Assembly (NCBI GenBank): GCA_002402105.1
Contig: NVVD01000014.1
Span: 46,188 to 110,187, forward strand
Length of the DNA stretch: 64,000 bases
DNA from: Candidatus Cloacimonadota bacterium
Lineage (GTDB): Bacteria; Muiribacteriota; UBA6191
Direction: 5' to 3'
Position numbers and translations under genes: made by a program. How positions within the stretch are numbered: position 1 is the first letter of the stretch; each line of letters starts with the position of its first letter. The notes beneath the pieces were generated by a model. That model was not told the DNA's origin, made no database searches, and was given only the letters and a program-made list of their open reading frames with translations. This document shows positions 1 through 9,325 of the stretch, in pieces.

Positions 1-231
1 CTATTAAATATTCAAGCGCCAATAGATTCTGACTCAGAAGAAAATATTTTAATTTTTAATGATGACAATGATAAGTCTTGCCTTGTTATTCATAAAATTA
101 TCGACTCTCTTCAAATAAAGTATATTTTAGATCAAGATCTAGCAAGCACTGGGATTTCAGGCTCTTTATTAATTGATAAGAAATTAACTCTACTACTAAA
201 TTATAAAGAATTACTTAAAATGGTAAACTAA
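1..231 (+). CDS. cheA: C-terminal end of a chemotaxis histidine kinase CheA (partial)
   Basis: The window opens inside a reading frame that runs from base 1 to a TAA at 229-231, giving 76 residues. The last 30 residues (GISGSLLIDKKLTLLLNYKE and following) look like the end of the CheW-like regulatory domain that closes CheA, where a 'G-x-S-x-L-I-D-x-K' strand precedes a hydrophobic strand and a short helix. The position directly before cheW, 20 bases away, fits the usual cheA-cheW order. The kinase, dimerisation and phosphotransfer domains lie outside the window, so CheA is inferred from the domain end plus context. A second CheW or CheV is the alternative. Confidence 0.7.
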   Translation, partial: LLNIQAPIDSDSEENILIFNDDNDKSCLVIHKIIDSLQIKYILDQDLASTGISGSLLIDKKLTLLLNYKELLKMVN

Positions 232-251
232 AAAATTTTAAAGGATAAATT

Positions 252-731
252 ATGAAATTAGCAACTTTTTGGATAGATAAAAGTTTATTTGCAGTAGACA
301 TTTTGCTTACTAGAGAAATCAGCCCGATGCATCAAATTACTCATGTTTCTAAAGCTCCTCCTTATGTCTTAGGACTCATTAATTTACGAGGACAAATTAT
401 CACCGTGGTAGACCCTGCTCATTTTTTACATAATACTCCAAATCCTTCTACTAAAAACTGTCGTTTTTTAATTATTACTAGCAATGAAGACCTTAAGCAT
501 TTAAAAAAAATGGAACTCATCGGTGATGTAAAACTTGGTAAAGAGCCATTAGCTGTTAAAATCGATAAAGTAGATGATGTGATTGATATTAACGAAGATC
601 AAATACTTCCACCTCCCTCTACTTTGAGCGGTATAGATAGAGAAATGATTAGTGGGGTAGTTGAAATTAATGGTGAGTTAGTAGTCATCATGAACATGCC
701 TAAATTTGTTGCCAAAATTTTAAATAATTAA
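252..731 (+). CDS. cheW: Chemotaxis coupling protein CheW
   Basis: CheW couples chemoreceptors to the CheA kinase at the inner membrane. The 159-residue product has the length and pattern of a single CheW domain: a first strand pair (TFWIDKSLFAVDI), then a conserved segment YVLGLINLRGQIITVVDP near residues 56-75. The N-L-R-G-x-I motif of the family is present. The C-terminal half ends in the second beta-barrel subdomain (GVVEINGELVVIMNMPKF). AAAGGA seven bases before the ATG supports this start. It sits between the cheA fragment and cheB in one co-directional run. Confidence 0.93.
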   Translation: MKLATFWIDKSLFAVDILLTREISPMHQITHVSKAPPYVLGLINLRGQIITVVDPAHFLHNTPNPSTKNCRFLIITSNEDLKHLKKMELIGDVKLGKEPLAVKIDKVDDVIDINEDQILPPPSTLSGIDREMISGVVEINGELVVIMNMPKFVAKILNN

Positions 732-750
732 CATAAACAACCGAGGAATA

Positions 751-1839
751 ATGACTAAAAATGTTAAAATATTAATTGTTGAAGATAGTATGGTATATGC
801 TACAGCTTTAAAGCAAGTTGTTGAAAAGCTCAGACATGCCGAGCTAATAGGTGTAGCCAAAAATGGTAAAATTGGACTAGAAAAAATTGCTAGTTTACAA
901 CCTGATTTGGTTTTTACTGATTTAGAAATGCCTGAAATGAATGGCATCGAAATGATTAAGTTTCTCAAAAAAAAATGGCCTGAATTACCAGTCATTGTAA
1001 TTAGTTCACACGACAAACGAACTAGTACTTTAGGTACAGAAGCTCTTACCTTAGGAGCACTCGACTTTATACAAAAGCCAACTAGTGCAACTCTTTCTAT
1101 TGATAAAATAGTAAGCAATTTTGTCTCCTCGTTACAACCATATGTTAACTTCGTTAAAACTCAAAAAACTGCTTCTTTATACCAAATATCTAAGCCAACA
1201 ACTCCTCTAATCACTAGAGAAAAATTAACTAAAGCGATTCATGTACCAAGCAAAAGAATCCCTTTAAATTTAAAACTCATCATTATTGGTATCTCTACAG
1301 GAGGTCCCAATACCTTAACTGAAGTTATCTCTAAAATTAGTCTACCTTATAAAGTGCCTATTTTAATTGTTCAACATATCCCTCCAAGTTTTGCTGAATC
1401 TTTAGCTTCTCGCTTAAATAAACTAACCAATTTAACAGTAAAAATAGCTGAAGATGGAGCTATTGCCAAAGCTGGTGAAATCATTTTTGCTCCTGGTGGA
1501 AAACATATGGTTATTGACAGTAGCTCTTTAATTAATATTAAATTAAAATTAGTTGATTTTCCTCCTGTACACGGATGTAAACCAGCTGTAGATGTTTTAT
1601 TACAAAGTGCTTTACAAGCCAAGCAAACAAAAACTGTTACGTTTATCATGACTGGAATGGGAAAAGATGGCTGTGCTGGAGTTACCAAGCTTCGTGATGC
1701 TGGCAGTTATAGCATAATACAAGATGAAAAAAGCTCTGTTGTTTGGGGAATGCCAGGTGCAATTCATGAAGCCAAACAATATGATGAAATTTTAGATAAA
1801 AATAGCATTGCTATAAAACTCAATAAACTAGGAAAATAA
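751..1839 (+). CDS. cheB: Protein-glutamate methylesterase/deamidase CheB
   Basis: CheB removes methyl groups from chemoreceptor glutamates and is activated by phosphorylation from CheA. Residues 1-120 form a receiver domain with the acidic pair in LIVEDSMVY, the phospho-acceptor Asp in VFTDLEMPEMNG and a conserved Lys in IQKPTS. Residues about 170-362 form the methylesterase domain, with the catalytic Ser in GISTGGPNTL, His in LIVQHIPPSF and Asp in MTGMGKDGCAG. The length of 362 residues is typical. GAGGA precedes the ATG. The next gene, cheR, begins three bases after the stop, as expected for the paired adaptation enzymes. Confidence 0.96.
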   Translation: MTKNVKILIVEDSMVYATALKQVVEKLRHAELIGVAKNGKIGLEKIASLQPDLVFTDLEMPEMNGIEMIKFLKKKWPELPVIVISSHDKRTSTLGTEALTLGALDFIQKPTSATLSIDKIVSNFVSSLQPYVNFVKTQKTASLYQISKPTTPLITREKLTKAIHVPSKRIPLNLKLIIIGISTGGPNTLTEVISKISLPYKVPILIVQHIPPSFAESLASRLNKLTNLTVKIAEDGAIAKAGEIIFAPGGKHMVIDSSSLINIKLKLVDFPPVHGCKPAVDVLLQSALQAKQTKTVTFIMTGMGKDGCAGVTKLRDAGSYSIIQDEKSSVVWGMPGAIHEAKQYDEILDKNSIAIKLNKLGK

Positions 1840-1842
1840 ATT

Positions 1843-2685
1843 ATGGTCGCACCATTAACTACTATAGAATACAACAATTTATCAAAATTATTAGAATCCG
1901 CCTGTGGCATACACTTAGACCCAGGCAAAGATTATCTTTTAGAAACTAGACTTAGTGATCTTGCTATTCAAGAAGGCTGTGATACATTTGGTCAACTCTA
2001 TAATAAAATCAATTTAAATAAAATTATACTTTTACCAAAAGTCATTGATTTAATGACTACAAATGAAACCTATTGGTTTCGTGATGATAGACTATGGAAG
2101 TACCTAAAAGAAGTTTTGGTTCCCTCACTTCTTGATGACTTAGTCACGGGCAAAAAACTTTCTTTAAAAATCTGGAGTGCTGCTGCTAGTACTGGGCAAG
2201 AGGCCTACTCTTTAAACATATTAATTCACGATTATTTAAGTAAAATTAAAAAAACTCATCTACTAAGTAAAATATCTATTTTAGGTACTGATATTTCAAG
2301 TACTGCTTTATTTTTAGCAAAAACAGCACGCTATAACTCTTTTTCTATGAATAGAGGCTTAAGTAGTTTACAAAAAACAAAATACTTTACCCAAGTAAAA
2401 CCTACCACCTGGAAACTAAACGATGAATTAAAAAAAGGAATTACTTTTAAAACATTTAATCTAATGGACCCTTTTACTAGTTTTGGAAAGTTTGACGTTA
2501 TTTTATGTCGAAATGTTTTAATTTATTTTTCTAAAGAATGTAAAACAAAATTGATGAATAACTTTTCTAAGTCTCTTAATATAGACGGAATATTCATTTT
2601 AGGATCTTCAGAAACAACACTAGGATATAACACCAATTTTAAAAGCCATACAACCAATGGCGCTATAACATATAAATTAAGCTAA
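1843..2685 (+). CDS. cheR: Chemotaxis protein methyltransferase CheR
   Basis: CheR methylates receptor glutamates using S-adenosylmethionine, opposing CheB. The 280-residue protein has the all-helical N-terminal domain (GIHLDPGKDYLLETRLSDL), the TTNETYWFRD segment that is diagnostic of CheR, and a Rossmann-type methyltransferase core. That core has the SAM-binding motif IWSAAASTGQEAYSL, the acidic ILGTDIS strand end, and FDVILCRNVLIYF. The protein is of ordinary length and carries no added TPR domain. It starts three bases after cheB, so the two are probably translationally coupled. Confidence 0.96.
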   Translation: MVAPLTTIEYNNLSKLLESACGIHLDPGKDYLLETRLSDLAIQEGCDTFGQLYNKINLNKIILLPKVIDLMTTNETYWFRDDRLWKYLKEVLVPSLLDDLVTGKKLSLKIWSAAASTGQEAYSLNILIHDYLSKIKKTHLLSKISILGTDISSTALFLAKTARYNSFSMNRGLSSLQKTKYFTQVKPTTWKLNDELKKGITFKTFNLMDPFTSFGKFDVILCRNVLIYFSKECKTKLMNNFSKSLNIDGIFILGSSETTLGYNTNFKSHTTNGAITYKLS

Positions 2686-2709
2686 TTAATAAATAAGGGA
2701 AATACACTC

Positions 2710-3090
2710 ATGACAAAACGAATACTATGTGTAGATGACAGCACTACACTCAGAAAATCAGTCTTAATGGCTTTAGATGTAATTGATGTTGAAATAATAG
2801 AAGCAGAAGATGGTGTTATCGGACTTGAAACTCTTGAAAAAGAAAAAGGAAAGTTTGACTTAATTTTGCTTGATTGGTTCATGCCAAACATGAATGGACA
2901 ACAATTTTTAGAAGCAGTAAAAGCAGATACTAGATATAAAACCATACCTGTTGTTATGTTAACTACTGCTACTGATAAAATAAGAATGATTCAAGCTATT
3001 CGTACAGGTGCAAAACACTATCTAACAAAGCCTTTCACACAAGAAGACCTTTTGATACGTGTTGTTCAAGTTCTTCAATTGGAGCTGTAA
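2710..3090 (+). CDS. cheY: Single-domain response regulator, CheY type
   Basis: This is a free-standing receiver of 126 residues. The acidic pair lies in CVDDSTTLRKS, the phospho-acceptor Asp in LILLDWFMPNMNG, a Thr in VMLTTATD and the Lys in YLTKPFTQ. This matches CheY-class proteins, which are phosphorylated by CheA and usually act on the flagellar switch. AAGGGA precedes the ATG. It lies within the che cluster, followed after three bases by a second receiver. Which of the two binds the motor cannot be told from sequence alone, and one may be a phosphate sink. Confidence 0.88.
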   Translation: MTKRILCVDDSTTLRKSVLMALDVIDVEIIEAEDGVIGLETLEKEKGKFDLILLDWFMPNMNGQQFLEAVKADTRYKTIPVVMLTTATDKIRMIQAIRTGAKHYLTKPFTQEDLLIRVVQVLQLEL

Positions 3091-3093
3091 ACC

Positions 3094-3468
3094 ATGCGAC
3101 CAATACTTTTGATTGACGATCAAGAGCATATGATTGAGCTGTTTACAAATATTTTAACCCAAAGTGGTTACAAAATCATCTCCTTTACCAATCCAGAGCT
3201 TGCCCTAAAACAAATTAAAGATATTAATCCAGCCTTAATTTTATGCGACTATAATATGCCTGAAATGAATGGTGTTGAAACTTGTGCAAAACTTCGTGGT
3301 GACCTCAAGTTTGAAGAGGGGTTTTTTCTTATATTAACAAATCAGGTTCGATGGGGAGAAGAGGGTGATGATTTTCATGATTTACCTGATGGATGGATAG
3401 ACAAAACTTTTGAAATACCAGAGTTTTTAGACATCGTTGATAAATGGTATAACATGGTCCCCCAATAA
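3094..3468 (+). CDS. Second single-domain response regulator in the che cluster
   Basis: A 124-residue receiver with the acidic pair in LIDDQEHM and the phospho-acceptor Asp in LILCDYNMPEMNGVETC. After the fourth strand the protein departs from CheY: the segment GFFLILTNQVRWGEEGDDFH replaces the usual Thr-containing loop, and the Lys is in WIDKTFEIPEFL. Phosphorylation chemistry is probably retained, while the output face is likely different from the preceding CheY. It begins three bases after that gene with GGAG nine bases upstream, and is the last gene before the shared terminator. Confidence 0.85.
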   Translation: MRPILLIDDQEHMIELFTNILTQSGYKIISFTNPELALKQIKDINPALILCDYNMPEMNGVETCAKLRGDLKFEEGFFLILTNQVRWGEEGDDFHDLPDGWIDKTFEIPEFLDIVDKWYNMVPQ

Positions 3469-3490
3469 AAAATATAATCTCTTATTAATA

Positions 3491-3530
3491 AAAACCCCCT
3501 TGATAAATTTATTATCAAGGGGGTTTTTTT
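3491..3530. terminator. Bidirectional rho-independent terminator
   Basis: The stem CCCCCTTGATAA / TTATCAAGGGGG has a five-base loop and is flanked by an A run on one side and seven T on the other. It can therefore stop transcription from the che cluster (+) and from the convergent chemoreceptor gene (-). Confidence 0.92.
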
Positions 3531-3549
3531 ATCTCAAAGTTAATTTAAA

Positions 3550-5451
3550 TTAACTCTTAGCCTGCTCTACTAATGCAGCCAACTTTTGAGCTAAACTTGA
3601 TAGGTTTTTAGCTGCTGCTTGAGTTTGGTTTGCACCTTTATTTGTGTCTTCTGCTGCAATCGCAACTGTATTTACATTACTAGCAATTTCATTAGAACCA
3701 CTTGCAGCTTGAGTTGCATTTTGAGTGATTTCACCCATCGTTGCAGCTTGTTCTTCTACAGCACTTGCAATTGAAACTTGGGCTTCGTTTATTTCTTCAA
3801 TAATTTCTTTAAAACCAGAAATTGCCTCAACTACCTGTTTTACATCTGCTTGAATTGAAGCAATCTTATCTGAAATTTCGTCTGTCGCTTTTGCTGTTTC
3901 GTTAGCCAACTCTTTAACCTCATTTGCTACCACTCCAAAACCTTTACCAGCTTCACCAGCTCTTGCTGCTTCAATGGTTGCATTTAGTGCAAGTAAGTTT
4001 GTTTGCTCAGCAATTGCTGTAATAGACTTAATAACACTACCAATTTCTTGAGAGTTTTTACCTAAACGATTTACATCTTCTGTAGTTTCTTCTGCTACTT
4101 TTACTGCTCGTATAGCAATTTGAGCCGCACCATTTGTAGATTTTGCAATTTCTGAAATAGATGCTGACATCTCTTCTGCTGCTGATGCTACTGCTTGTAC
4201 ATTAGCATTTACTTCTTCTGCTGCTACTGCTGCTCCAGATGCTTGGGCTGAAGTCTCCTCAGAGGTAGCTGACATTGAAGATGAAATACCAGACAAATCA
4301 TTACTACTATCACCTAAATTTTCAGCAGTTTGGCCTACTTGAGATAAAATTTCTTGCATATTTTCATGCATTTCAGTTTCACGTCTTTTTTGCTCTAATT
4401 GTTCTGTTATAATCTCCCAAGTGACCATTGGTCCTATGTATGTACCCTCTTTATCAAAAATTGCATTTGCCTTTAATGATAATATTTCACCAGCAAAACT
4501 TACATCAGATTGATAAGGCAGATTTGCAGGGTCTGCAAGTAGAGCTCTTTGGTGGGCTGGATTTGAATGAAATAAATCGTAAGATGAGCCAACAATATCA
4601 TTTACAGCACAAGGCAATCCATGTTGCAATTTTTTAAATTGTTTTATAGATGCTGGATTTATATAATTAATTATACCGTTTAAATCTGCACTTAATATAT
4701 TGACAGGAACATTTTCTGCCATAGCAGAAACCTTTGAGTTTTCTATCTCTAATTTTAATTTTTCAGTATTAATTGTCCATGTAACCATTGGCCCGATATA
4801 AGCACCACTGTCATTATAAGTTGCTGTTACTAATAACTCTAAGCTTTCTCCACCAATTTGTACCTGAGCCTGATGAGGCAGGTTTTTAGGGTCAGAAATT
4901 ATATCTCTTTGAAAACTTGGATTTTTATGAAAAACATCAAAAGAACTACCCAATATTGTATTAATGGAGATTGGTAAAGAATCTTTTATTAACTCCAATG
5001 ACTTTAAGGAAGCTGGATTTACATATTTTATAATTGAATCTAAATCAGCATACAAAATATTTGACGGGCTATTTTCAATCATTGAATTAACTCTAGCTAA
5101 CTCCTCTTTTTTGTTACTGTTTTCTACCAAGTCTTTTATCGTCTCAATTGAATCATTAAAAGCATCCGCTATCCCAGCTATTTCATCTGAAGAATCTAAT
5201 TTAATAGAAGTAAACTTACCCTTTTTTAAGTCATTTACAGCGTTTTTAACAATCGTAACCTCTTCTGATAAATCATTTGATATAAAAAAAGCCAAAGCCA
5301 GAGCCAAACCAACAGCACCCCAAAGATAATTTAATTGATCTTCTTTTAGTGAAGAAGCAGGGTCTTGTAACAAATAAATTACTCCACAAAAAATTGCCAC
5401 TAATACAATTAATTTTGACTTAATTGAATATGCTCTAAGAAATGAAAACAC
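3550..5451 (-). CDS. Methyl-accepting chemotaxis protein with tandem PAS-like domains
   Basis: This is a 633-residue chemoreceptor with two membrane segments near residues 12-28 and 43-58, separated by only a short loop, so it has no periplasmic sensor. A HAMP-like segment follows (to about 110), then two related PAS-like units (about 122-230 and 243-350). Each unit has 'ILxADLxxIIxYxNPAS', an F-H-x-N-P motif and a YIGPMVTW end. The signalling domain ends with the conserved hairpin [20 protein letters not shown] around residue 490-510. Cytoplasmic sensing, for example of redox state or a bound cofactor, is inference. The start is GTG at 5451, with GGAGG six bases upstream. It is convergent with the che cluster. 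Confidence 0.93.
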   Translation of the reverse strand: MFSFLRAYSIKSKLIVLVAIFCGVIYLLQDPASSLKEDQLNYLWGAVGLALALAFFISNDLSEEVTIVKNAVNDLKKGKFTSIKLDSSDEIAGIADAFNDSIETIKDLVENSNKKEELARVNSMIENSPSNILYADLDSIIKYVNPASLKSLELIKDSLPISINTILGSSFDVFHKNPSFQRDIISDPKNLPHQAQVQIGGESLELLVTATYNDSGAYIGPMVTWTINTEKLKLEIENSKVSAMAENVPVNILSADLNGIINYINPASIKQFKKLQHGLPCAVNDIVGSSYDLFHSNPAHQRALLADPANLPYQSDVSFAGEILSLKANAIFDKEGTYIGPMVTWEIITEQLEQKRRETEMHENMQEILSQVGQTAENLGDSSNDLSGISSSMSATSEETSAQASGAAVAAEEVNANVQAVASAAEEMSASISEIAKSTNGAAQIAIRAVKVAEETTEDVNRLGKNSQEIGSVIKSITAIAEQTNLLALNATIEAARAGEAGKGFGVVANEVKELANETAKATDEISDKIASIQADVKQVVEAISGFKEIIEEINEAQVSIASAVEEQAATMGEITQNATQAASGSNEIASNVNTVAIAAEDTNKGANQTQAAAKNLSSLAQKLAALVEQAKS

Positions 5452-5629
5452 TAGAAACCTCCGATGGTTTTATATGTATGCGTAATAATACTTTAGTAAG
5501 TTTTAACCTAAGCAGCTAGTATATAGTAAAAAAAAATGATATCCAATAAAAGTTATTAATTAATCAACAAAACTATTTATATTTTTGTTATACTAACAAT
5601 TATACAAATCTATTTCGTTAGGAAACCCT

Positions 5630-6037
5630 ATGCATATTTTAAATTCAATTAAATTTTTATTATTTATAGTATCGCTATCCTTATCTCACAGTGAAGAAGT
5701 CATAGACACCTTAGATTTAGACCTTTTAAATAAAGGACCCAAGTTATTTCAAAGTTCAGCTCTACCAACACAAAAAAGTTTCTTTTTATTGAAACAGATT
5801 TTTCCTTCTTCAACTAGTAGTAACGAGTCTAAGGGGGATGGAGTCATCTACCCCAGCCTACTTTCTGACAATGGTAAGTTTAGACTCTATGGCACATTAG
5901 GTCAAGTAGTTACTGGCAGTTCAGAGGACAGTGCCAACTTTAGAATGAAAGCTGGCTTTTTTACCAGTAATCGAAAAAGTGTTTTTAAAATACGTAGCAT
6001 TAGATTTAAAAGAAACCCTATTAACATAAGAAGATAG
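5630..6037 (+). CDS. Small exported protein with a G-x-L-G-Q repeat-type motif
   Basis: I do not recognise a named family for this 135-residue protein. Residues 1-21 form a Sec signal peptide (hydrophobic core FLLFIVSLSLS, then HSEE). The middle contains GKFRLYGTLGQVVTG, followed about 15 residues later by FRMKAGFF. This resembles the 'Gy.l.G.iGQ..aG...Gyrl.gGFw' motif seen in surface and secreted proteins of several phyla. The end is basic. AGGAAA precedes the ATG. It lies 73 bases before the GspE/PilB ATPase gene on the same strand, so a role linked to secretion or pili is possible but unproven. Confidence 0.62.
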   Translation: MHILNSIKFLLFIVSLSLSHSEEVIDTLDLDLLNKGPKLFQSSALPTQKSFFLLKQIFPSSTSSNESKGDGVIYPSLLSDNGKFRLYGTLGQVVTGSSEDSANFRMKAGFFTSNRKSVFKIRSIRFKRNPINIRR

Positions 6038-6110
6038 CTTCTCTCAATCTTGAATTGAACTTGTCGATACTCTATTAAGCACATTTAAATTTACAAAAAT
6101 AGGGATTCTT

Positions 6111-7814
6111 ATGCTCGAAAATAGACTTAAAGCTAGAATAAAATCAGATGCAGCAATTGGACCAGAAGACTACCGACTCATTGAAGGAATCAGTTCTGAA
6201 AAATTAACTTCTTATGAAGAAGCAATCATAGCCTCTGAAAAAGCTCAGGATGATTATCTTTACCCTGTTCTTTCTGAATTATCTAAAATTCCTTTTGTAA
6301 GAACGGATGCTGTTGACTTTCCCGAAGACATTAGAAATATTCTCCCTGAATCTATTTTAAGAAAATATTATATTATTCCTCAAAGAAAAATCACTAATTC
6401 AATTTTAGAAGTAGTAACTACCGAACCCTTAAACTTATATGTGTTTGATGAAATTTACCAAAAACATGGGTTTCGACTCATTGCAAAATACGCTGAAAGA
6501 TTTCGTATTACATCTCTTTTAAATTCAACCTTTGGAGATAGTGCTGATTTACGAACTGTACTTGCAAGTATGGATGAAGTCCCTCCAGAAGAAGACGAAT
6601 CAAACCCTAATACCACTAATTCAATGGATAAAATTAGTGCTGCAATGAGTGATGAAAAAGATGCTCCTACTGTTAAGTATGTAAACACTTTGTTTAAACA
6701 AGCCATCAAAATGAAAGCCTCTGATTTACATATCGAACCTCGACAAAAAAAGTTATTGATTCGTTTTCGTATTGATGGGGTGCTTCGTGAAATACCATCA
6801 CCTCCAAAGCATCTTCAAGATAATATTATTACCATTTTCAAAGTTATGGCAGATTTAGATATCTCAGAAAAAAGAGCTCCTCAAGATGGTCGAATCCGAC
6901 TTCCTTTTGAAGGTCGTGAAATTGATTTTCGTGTATCAAGTCTTCCAACAATTTATGGAGAAAAAATAGTTATTAGAGTTTTAGATACTTCTAGTATTGT
7001 TTTAGAGTTTCCTACTCTTGGTTTTAGTAAAGCAGATGAAATCAGCCTAAGAAAAGTAATGAAAGCCCCTCATGGTATTATTTTAGCGGCTGGCCCAACA
7101 GGGTCTGGTAAAACCACCACTTTATATACAGTTTTAAAAGAAGTTGCTACTGATGACAAAAATGTATCAACACTAGAAGACCCTGTTGAATATAGATTAG
7201 ATAAGCTATCCCAATGTCAAGTAGAAGTAAAAGCAGGTATGACATTTGCCGCTGGCTTAAGAGCCCTCTTACGACAAGATCCTGATATTATTATGGTTGG
7301 AGAAATTAGAGATTTAGAAACAGCTGAACTTGCTATTCAAGCATCACTAACAGGCCATATGGTTTTATCAACAATTCACACTAATTCAGCCATCGGAACT
7401 ATCAATCGTCTCGGTAATATGGGCTGTGATAGTTTTTTAGTTGCAGCAACCATTACGGCTATTATTGCACAACGACTAATAAGAACCCTTTGTAGCTCCT
7501 GTAAAGAAGAATACATCGCCTCAGCTGATGAACTTGCTTCTATGGGAGTTAGATCCTCTAAACCAGTAAAGTTATTTAGAGAAAATGGTTGTGATAAATG
7601 TGGCTTTACAGGTTTTAAAGGACGAGCAGGTATTCACGAAATTTTTATACCAGATGACCATTGCAGAGAGCTAATTGGACAACAGACAACAGAGTTTGAT
7701 TTATTTAGATATGCACGTAAAAAGTGTGGTTTAAAAACTCTTAAAGAGTCAGGCATTAGAAAAGTTATACAAGGCGCAACTACTTTTGCTCAGGTCCTTA
7801 CCTCCACTAGTTAA
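6111..7814 (+). CDS. GspE/PilB-family secretion or pilus assembly ATPase
   Basis: This cytoplasmic hexameric ATPase powers type II secretion or type IV pilus extension. The 567-residue protein has an N-terminal GspE-like domain (about 40-150). The catalytic core contains the Walker A motif GPTGSGKTTTLYT at about 327-339, an Asp box (VSTLEDPVEYRL), a Walker B region (DPDIIMVGEIRDLETAELA) and a His box (TGHMVLSTIHTNSA). A tetracysteine zinc element follows (CSSC near 460, then CDKCG), as in GspE and PilB. AGGGA precedes the ATG. No other T2SS or pilus genes lie nearby, so the choice between GspE and PilB stays open. Confidence 0.93.
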   Translation: MLENRLKARIKSDAAIGPEDYRLIEGISSEKLTSYEEAIIASEKAQDDYLYPVLSELSKIPFVRTDAVDFPEDIRNILPESILRKYYIIPQRKITNSILEVVTTEPLNLYVFDEIYQKHGFRLIAKYAERFRITSLLNSTFGDSADLRTVLASMDEVPPEEDESNPNTTNSMDKISAAMSDEKDAPTVKYVNTLFKQAIKMKASDLHIEPRQKKLLIRFRIDGVLREIPSPPKHLQDNIITIFKVMADLDISEKRAPQDGRIRLPFEGREIDFRVSSLPTIYGEKIVIRVLDTSSIVLEFPTLGFSKADEISLRKVMKAPHGIILAAGPTGSGKTTTLYTVLKEVATDDKNVSTLEDPVEYRLDKLSQCQVEVKAGMTFAAGLRALLRQDPDIIMVGEIRDLETAELAIQASLTGHMVLSTIHTNSAIGTINRLGNMGCDSFLVAATITAIIAQRLIRTLCSSCKEEYIASADELASMGVRSSKPVKLFRENGCDKCGFTGFKGRAGIHEIFIPDDHCRELIGQQTTEFDLFRYARKKCGLKTLKESGIRKVIQGATTFAQVLTSTS

Positions 7815-7826
7815 ACCACATTTTTC

Positions 7827-7855
7827 TTGACATTTATTCAAGCCATTGGTATGTT
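7827..7855 (+). promoter_or_regulatory. Sigma-70-type promoter of tRNA-Leu
   Basis: TTGACA at 7827-7832 and TATGTT at 7850-7855 are separated by exactly 17 bases. They lie 10 bases before the tRNA 5' end, so transcription would start at or just before the mature tRNA. This is a near-consensus housekeeping promoter. Confidence 0.85.
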
Positions 7856-7865
7856 CTTGATATAT

Positions 7866-7949
7866 GCCGAGGTGGTGAAATTGGTAGACACGTTGGATTC
7901 AAAATCCAATGGAGGTAACTCCGTATCGGTTCGATTCCGATCCCCGGTA
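7866..7949 (+). tRNA. tRNA-Leu (anticodon CAA)
   Basis: This is a class II tRNA. Its parts are the acceptor strand GCCGAGG, the D arm GTG...CAC with the conserved GGTAGA loop, the anticodon stem TTGGA/TCCAA with loop TTCAAAA (anticodon CAA), a long variable arm with GGAG/CTCC, and the T arm ATCGG-TTCGATT-CCGAT. The 3' acceptor strand is CCCCGGT with discriminator A at 7949. No CCA is encoded. Pairing of the acceptor strands leaves one A-C mismatch at position 5:68 and a G-U at 1:72, which is slightly irregular. It reads UUG codons. Confidence 0.95.
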
Positions 7950-8008
7950 TATATTCTTTTTTTCTAAACTATTTTATCACTTCAAGTTTAATACATTAGG
8001 TTTAAAAT

Positions 8009-9166
8009 ATGAAAAAACTCACTTCACTTCTAATTTTTATGTCATTCTTTATACAAGGTTGTGGCCTTTCTGGTGCCTATATCTACTTTGGAGACAATGC
8101 TTTTAATGACTACAGAAACTCTATAAAAGAAGGAAATACCAAAGAAGCTATAAAAGCAGCTAAAATTTCTTTTGATAGATATAATTCATCTTTAACATAT
8201 GATGATAAAAGATATCCCGATGTTTACGCTAAATTAGCCGAGACAAGTTATATCATAACTAATAACCCTAGTGCTGCTATTCAATGGTTAATAAAAGGAA
8301 ACTCCTTAATTCAAAATCATCCAAATATCTTATCACATTGGGGATGGTATCAATTTCTACACTCCAAAAAAGAAAAAAATGCTCTTAAATCTCGTAAAAT
8401 ATTTGATGAAGCTAAAGATAAATATAAGTCTGCTTTATTAAATGAACCTCTAAATCCTAAAATTAATGCTGGGCTACTTAAATTATATTTTCATGAGACC
8501 GTGCAAAACATATCCTTTGGAAACGAAATATACAATGAAAACGTCCAACTGCAAATCAAAGAGTTATTTGATAATGTTGAAGAACTACATGGAGATTCTC
8601 CATATATCATGGAAGTAAAAGGCATTCATTTTTTCATTCAAAAAAATTACAATAAAGCTATTGAGTTTTTATCAAAAGCCCTTGAAAATATTACTGAAAA
8701 TTTTGATCAAAAAATTGTTAATTTATATTTGTGTCGTTCTTACTCTAAAACTAAAAGATATGACCAAGCTATGTCTATAGCCAATGAACACCTTAAGTTC
8801 TTCCCTAATGATGTAGAGTACATTGCTGAACTTGTCATAGCTTTTTATCAAAAAGGTGATATATCTTTTGCTGAAATGGAACTAGAAAAAGTAAATAACA
8901 TAACCGACCAATTTCATGAGTTTTATTTTCGCCTAGGTCGAATATTTTCTAAAAAAAACAAAGTAGCTAAAGCTGAAAAATATCTCTTAAAAGCATTTAG
9001 GTTAAATCCAAAAAATGCTCGATATACAATGGCACTTGGAGAAAACTACCTTCTAAAAGGTAATAGAAATGCTGCTAAAAAGTTTTTTGAAAAATCTCTA
9101 AAACTTGCCCCCGCTAAATCAAGTCTTGAGCAAGAAGCCCAACATAGATTAACTGAAATCAACTAA
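8009..9166 (+). CDS. TPR-repeat lipoprotein
   Basis: A 385-residue exported protein whose signal peptide ends in a lipobox (FFIQGCGLS, Cys near residue 18), so it is expected to be lipid-anchored. The rest is helical with several TPR-like units. The clearest are near the C-terminus: AEKYLLKAFRLNPKNARYTM, then ALGENYLLKGNRNAAKKFFE with KSLKLAP. An earlier one is NYNKAIEFLSKALENI. TPR lipoproteins often act as scaffolds for envelope machines, but nothing here identifies the partner. AGGT lies upstream of the ATG. The gene starts 59 bases after the tRNA and is followed by another lipoprotein gene on the same strand. Confidence 0.8.
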   Translation: MKKLTSLLIFMSFFIQGCGLSGAYIYFGDNAFNDYRNSIKEGNTKEAIKAAKISFDRYNSSLTYDDKRYPDVYAKLAETSYIITNNPSAAIQWLIKGNSLIQNHPNILSHWGWYQFLHSKKEKNALKSRKIFDEAKDKYKSALLNEPLNPKINAGLLKLYFHETVQNISFGNEIYNENVQLQIKELFDNVEELHGDSPYIMEVKGIHFFIQKNYNKAIEFLSKALENITENFDQKIVNLYLCRSYSKTKRYDQAMSIANEHLKFFPNDVEYIAELVIAFYQKGDISFAEMELEKVNNITDQFHEFYFRLGRIFSKKNKVAKAEKYLLKAFRLNPKNARYTMALGENYLLKGNRNAAKKFFEKSLKLAPAKSSLEQEAQHRLTEIN

Positions 9167-9280
9167 ATTAACCACTCTTCTCTAATCTATCTTTTGGTCT
9201 ACAAAAAATTATATATAAATTCTTAATTGTAACTTCCTGTAAAAACATGAATAAATCTTGAAAGAAATCCGATAATTTTG

Positions 9281-9303
9281 TTAATGAATACTTTATTCAT
9301 TAA
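9281..9303 (+). repeat. Perfect A+T-rich inverted repeat upstream of the FN3 lipoprotein gene
   Basis: TTAATGAATA and TATTCATTAA form a perfect 10-bp inverted repeat around a three-base centre. It lies 51 bases before the next start codon and has no T run after it, so an operator or mRNA hairpin is more likely than a terminator. Confidence 0.6.
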
Positions 9304-9325
9304 TTTAAATGAAATCAGATACATA

